DNA of 5,903 nucleotides from Rhizobiaceae bacterium UBA1291 (GTDB lineage: Bacteria > Pseudomonadota > Alphaproteobacteria > Rhizobiales > Rhizobiaceae). The stretch covers positions 9,683-15,585 of the forward strand of contig DBUL01000189.1 in NCBI GenBank assembly GCA_002307905.1, written 5' to 3'. This document shows positions 4,925-5,903 of this stretch, piece by piece. Within the stretch, counting starts at the first letter, position 1. Each line of letters starts with the position of its first letter. Both the position numbers and the translations under genes were made by a program. Under the pieces are notes generated by a model, which was not told where the DNA came from, made no database searches, and saw only the letters and a program-made list of their open reading frames with translations.

Positions 4925-5903
4925 TTACACCCGCATCGGCATCAGGACATAGAGCGCATCGTCGCCGGCCGTGTCGCGGATCAATGTCGGCGAGCCGGCA
5001 TCTGCCAGGAGAAAGATCGCATCGTCGCCAGACAGCTGCGCGGTAATGTCGAGGAGGTACTTCGCGTTGAAGCCGATTTCCATGGGGTCGTTTTCATAGC
5101 CGACCGCAACCTCTTCCGTCGCGCTGCCGGAATCCGGATTGTTGACGGTCAGCGTCAGGTGGCCGTCGTTAAGCGCCAGCTTCACGGCACGGCCGCGCTC
5201 GGACGAAATGGTCGACACGCGGTCCACGGCCTGGGCGAAGCTCTGGCAATCGACGCGCATTTCCTTGTCGTTCGCCTGCGGAATGACGCGTTGGTAATCG
5301 GGGAAGGTGCCGTCGATGAGCTTCGAGGTCATGACGATCTCGCCGATGGTCAGGCGGATCTTGGCGTCCGAGACTTCCACGGTGACGATCAGGTCGGGAC
5401 TGTCGACGAGCTTCTGCAATTCACCGACGGTCTTGCGCGGGATGATGATGCCCGGCATGCCCTCCGAGCCGGAGGGCGCCTCCACATCGGCGCGGGCCAG
5501 GCGATGGCCATCCGTTGCCACCGCACGCAGCTTCAGCGCGCCTTCGCTCTCGATCGTGTGCAGGTAGATACCGTTCAGGTAGTAGCGGGTCTCTTCGGTC
5601 GAGATCGCGAACTGGGTGCGATCGATCAGCATTTTGAGATCCGAGGCCTTCAGCTTGAAGGAATGGGTAAAATTGCCGGCCGTCAGGTCCGGGAAGTCGG
5701 CTTCCGACAGGCACTGCAGCGAGAACTTCGAACGGCCTGAGGCGACCGTCATCGCCGCACCGTCGGGCGTGGTTGCCAGCAGGACTTCGGCACCGTCCGG
5801 TAGCTTGCGAACGATGTCGTAGAGCAGGTAGGCGGGAACGGTGGTGGCGCCGGCCTGCTCGACCATGGCAGGCGTCGCCTCGGTGATCTCGAGGTCGAGG
5901 TCT
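4925..5903 (-). CDS. dnaN: DNA polymerase III beta subunit (sliding clamp), 5' end outside window
   Basis: DnaN forms the dimeric ring that holds DNA polymerase III on DNA and serves as a docking platform for repair and initiation-control proteins. The window contains 325 codons and the TAA stop; the N-terminal part lies beyond the right edge, roughly 45-50 residues if the protein has the usual length near 372. The frame runs through position 5903 (DLDLEITEATPAMVEQAG...), so the ATG at 5866 is internal. Hallmarks are VEQAGATTVPA followed by LYDIVRKLPDG, ETRYYLNGIYL, RAVATDGHRLA, IIIPRKTV, GTFPDYQRVIP and the C-terminal YVLMPMRV. Together these cover the end of domain I and all of domains II and III. 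Nothing looks broken. The protein is transcribed towards pmtA, with a 124-nt gap and a weak hairpin between. Confidence 0.97.
   Translation of the reverse strand, partial: DLDLEITEATPAMVEQAGATTVPAYLLYDIVRKLPDGAEVLLATTPDGAAMTVASGRSKFSLQCLSEADFPDLTAGNFTHSFKLKASDLKMLIDRTQFAISTEETRYYLNGIYLHTIESEGALKLRAVATDGHRLARADVEAPSGSEGMPGIIIPRKTVGELQKLVDSPDLIVTVEVSDAKIRLTIGEIVMTSKLIDGTFPDYQRVIPQANDKEMRVDCQSFAQAVDRVSTISSERGRAVKLALNDGHLTLTVNNPDSGSATEEVAVGYENDPMEIGFNAKYLLDITAQLSGDDAIFLLADAGSPTLIRDTAGDDALYVLMPMRV

Noticed and set aside
4913..5740. A 275-codon plus-strand frame antisense to dnaN
   Set aside because: It is a shadow of the highly conserved dnaN reading frame; composition only.
1..5903. CRISPR array, insertion sequence, tRNA or phage/defence gene cluster
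   Set aside because: I saw no regularly spaced direct repeats, no transposase or terminal inverted repeats, no cloverleaf-like segment and no defence-related motifs; nearly all of the window is covered by recognised genes.

Overview
The window looks like ordinary chromosome from an alphaproteobacterium of the order Rhizobiales, most probably Rhizobiaceae (Rhizobium, Agrobacterium or Ensifer type). The evidence is the high GC content, a DnaN ending in the rhizobial-looking tail YVLMPMRV, and a short rhizobial-type phospholipid N-methyltransferase (PmtA) next to dnaN. A DUF1330 gene and an NDUFA9-like SDR gene lie a little further along. The genus is inferred from protein resemblance, not from a search.

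Layout, left to right. (1) At the left edge is the start of a minus-strand gene for a small exported protein with a clear signal peptide; it runs off the window. (2) 287-1674 holds two minus-strand genes: an atypical SDR of the complex I NDUFA9-like family, and upstream of it a 95-residue DUF1330 protein. Each is followed by a perfect 10-bp inverted repeat without a U-tract, so each may end its own transcript. (3) 1792-2880 holds the only plus-strand gene. It encodes a secreted right-handed parallel beta-helix protein of unknown substrate, diverging from the DUF1330 gene and converging on pyrF. (4) 2909-4800 is a compact minus-strand group, pmtA, histidine-phosphatase-fold gene, pyrF, with an 18-nt gap and then a 4-nt ATGA overlap; it reads as an operon. 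(5) 4925 to the right edge is the 3' part of dnaN, on the same strand and 124 nt upstream of pmtA.

Functionally this is housekeeping: sliding clamp (DnaN), methylation of phosphatidylethanolamine towards phosphatidylcholine (PmtA), the last step of UMP synthesis (PyrF) and a probable NAD(P)-binding protein. The less understood parts are the beta-helix exoprotein and the phosphatase-fold protein, whose canonical RHG motif reads THP. I found no mobile element, CRISPR array, tRNA, rRNA or phage gene, and no strong sign of a new multi-gene system. The long antisense reading frames (up to 443 codons) are explained as high-GC shadows of real genes.
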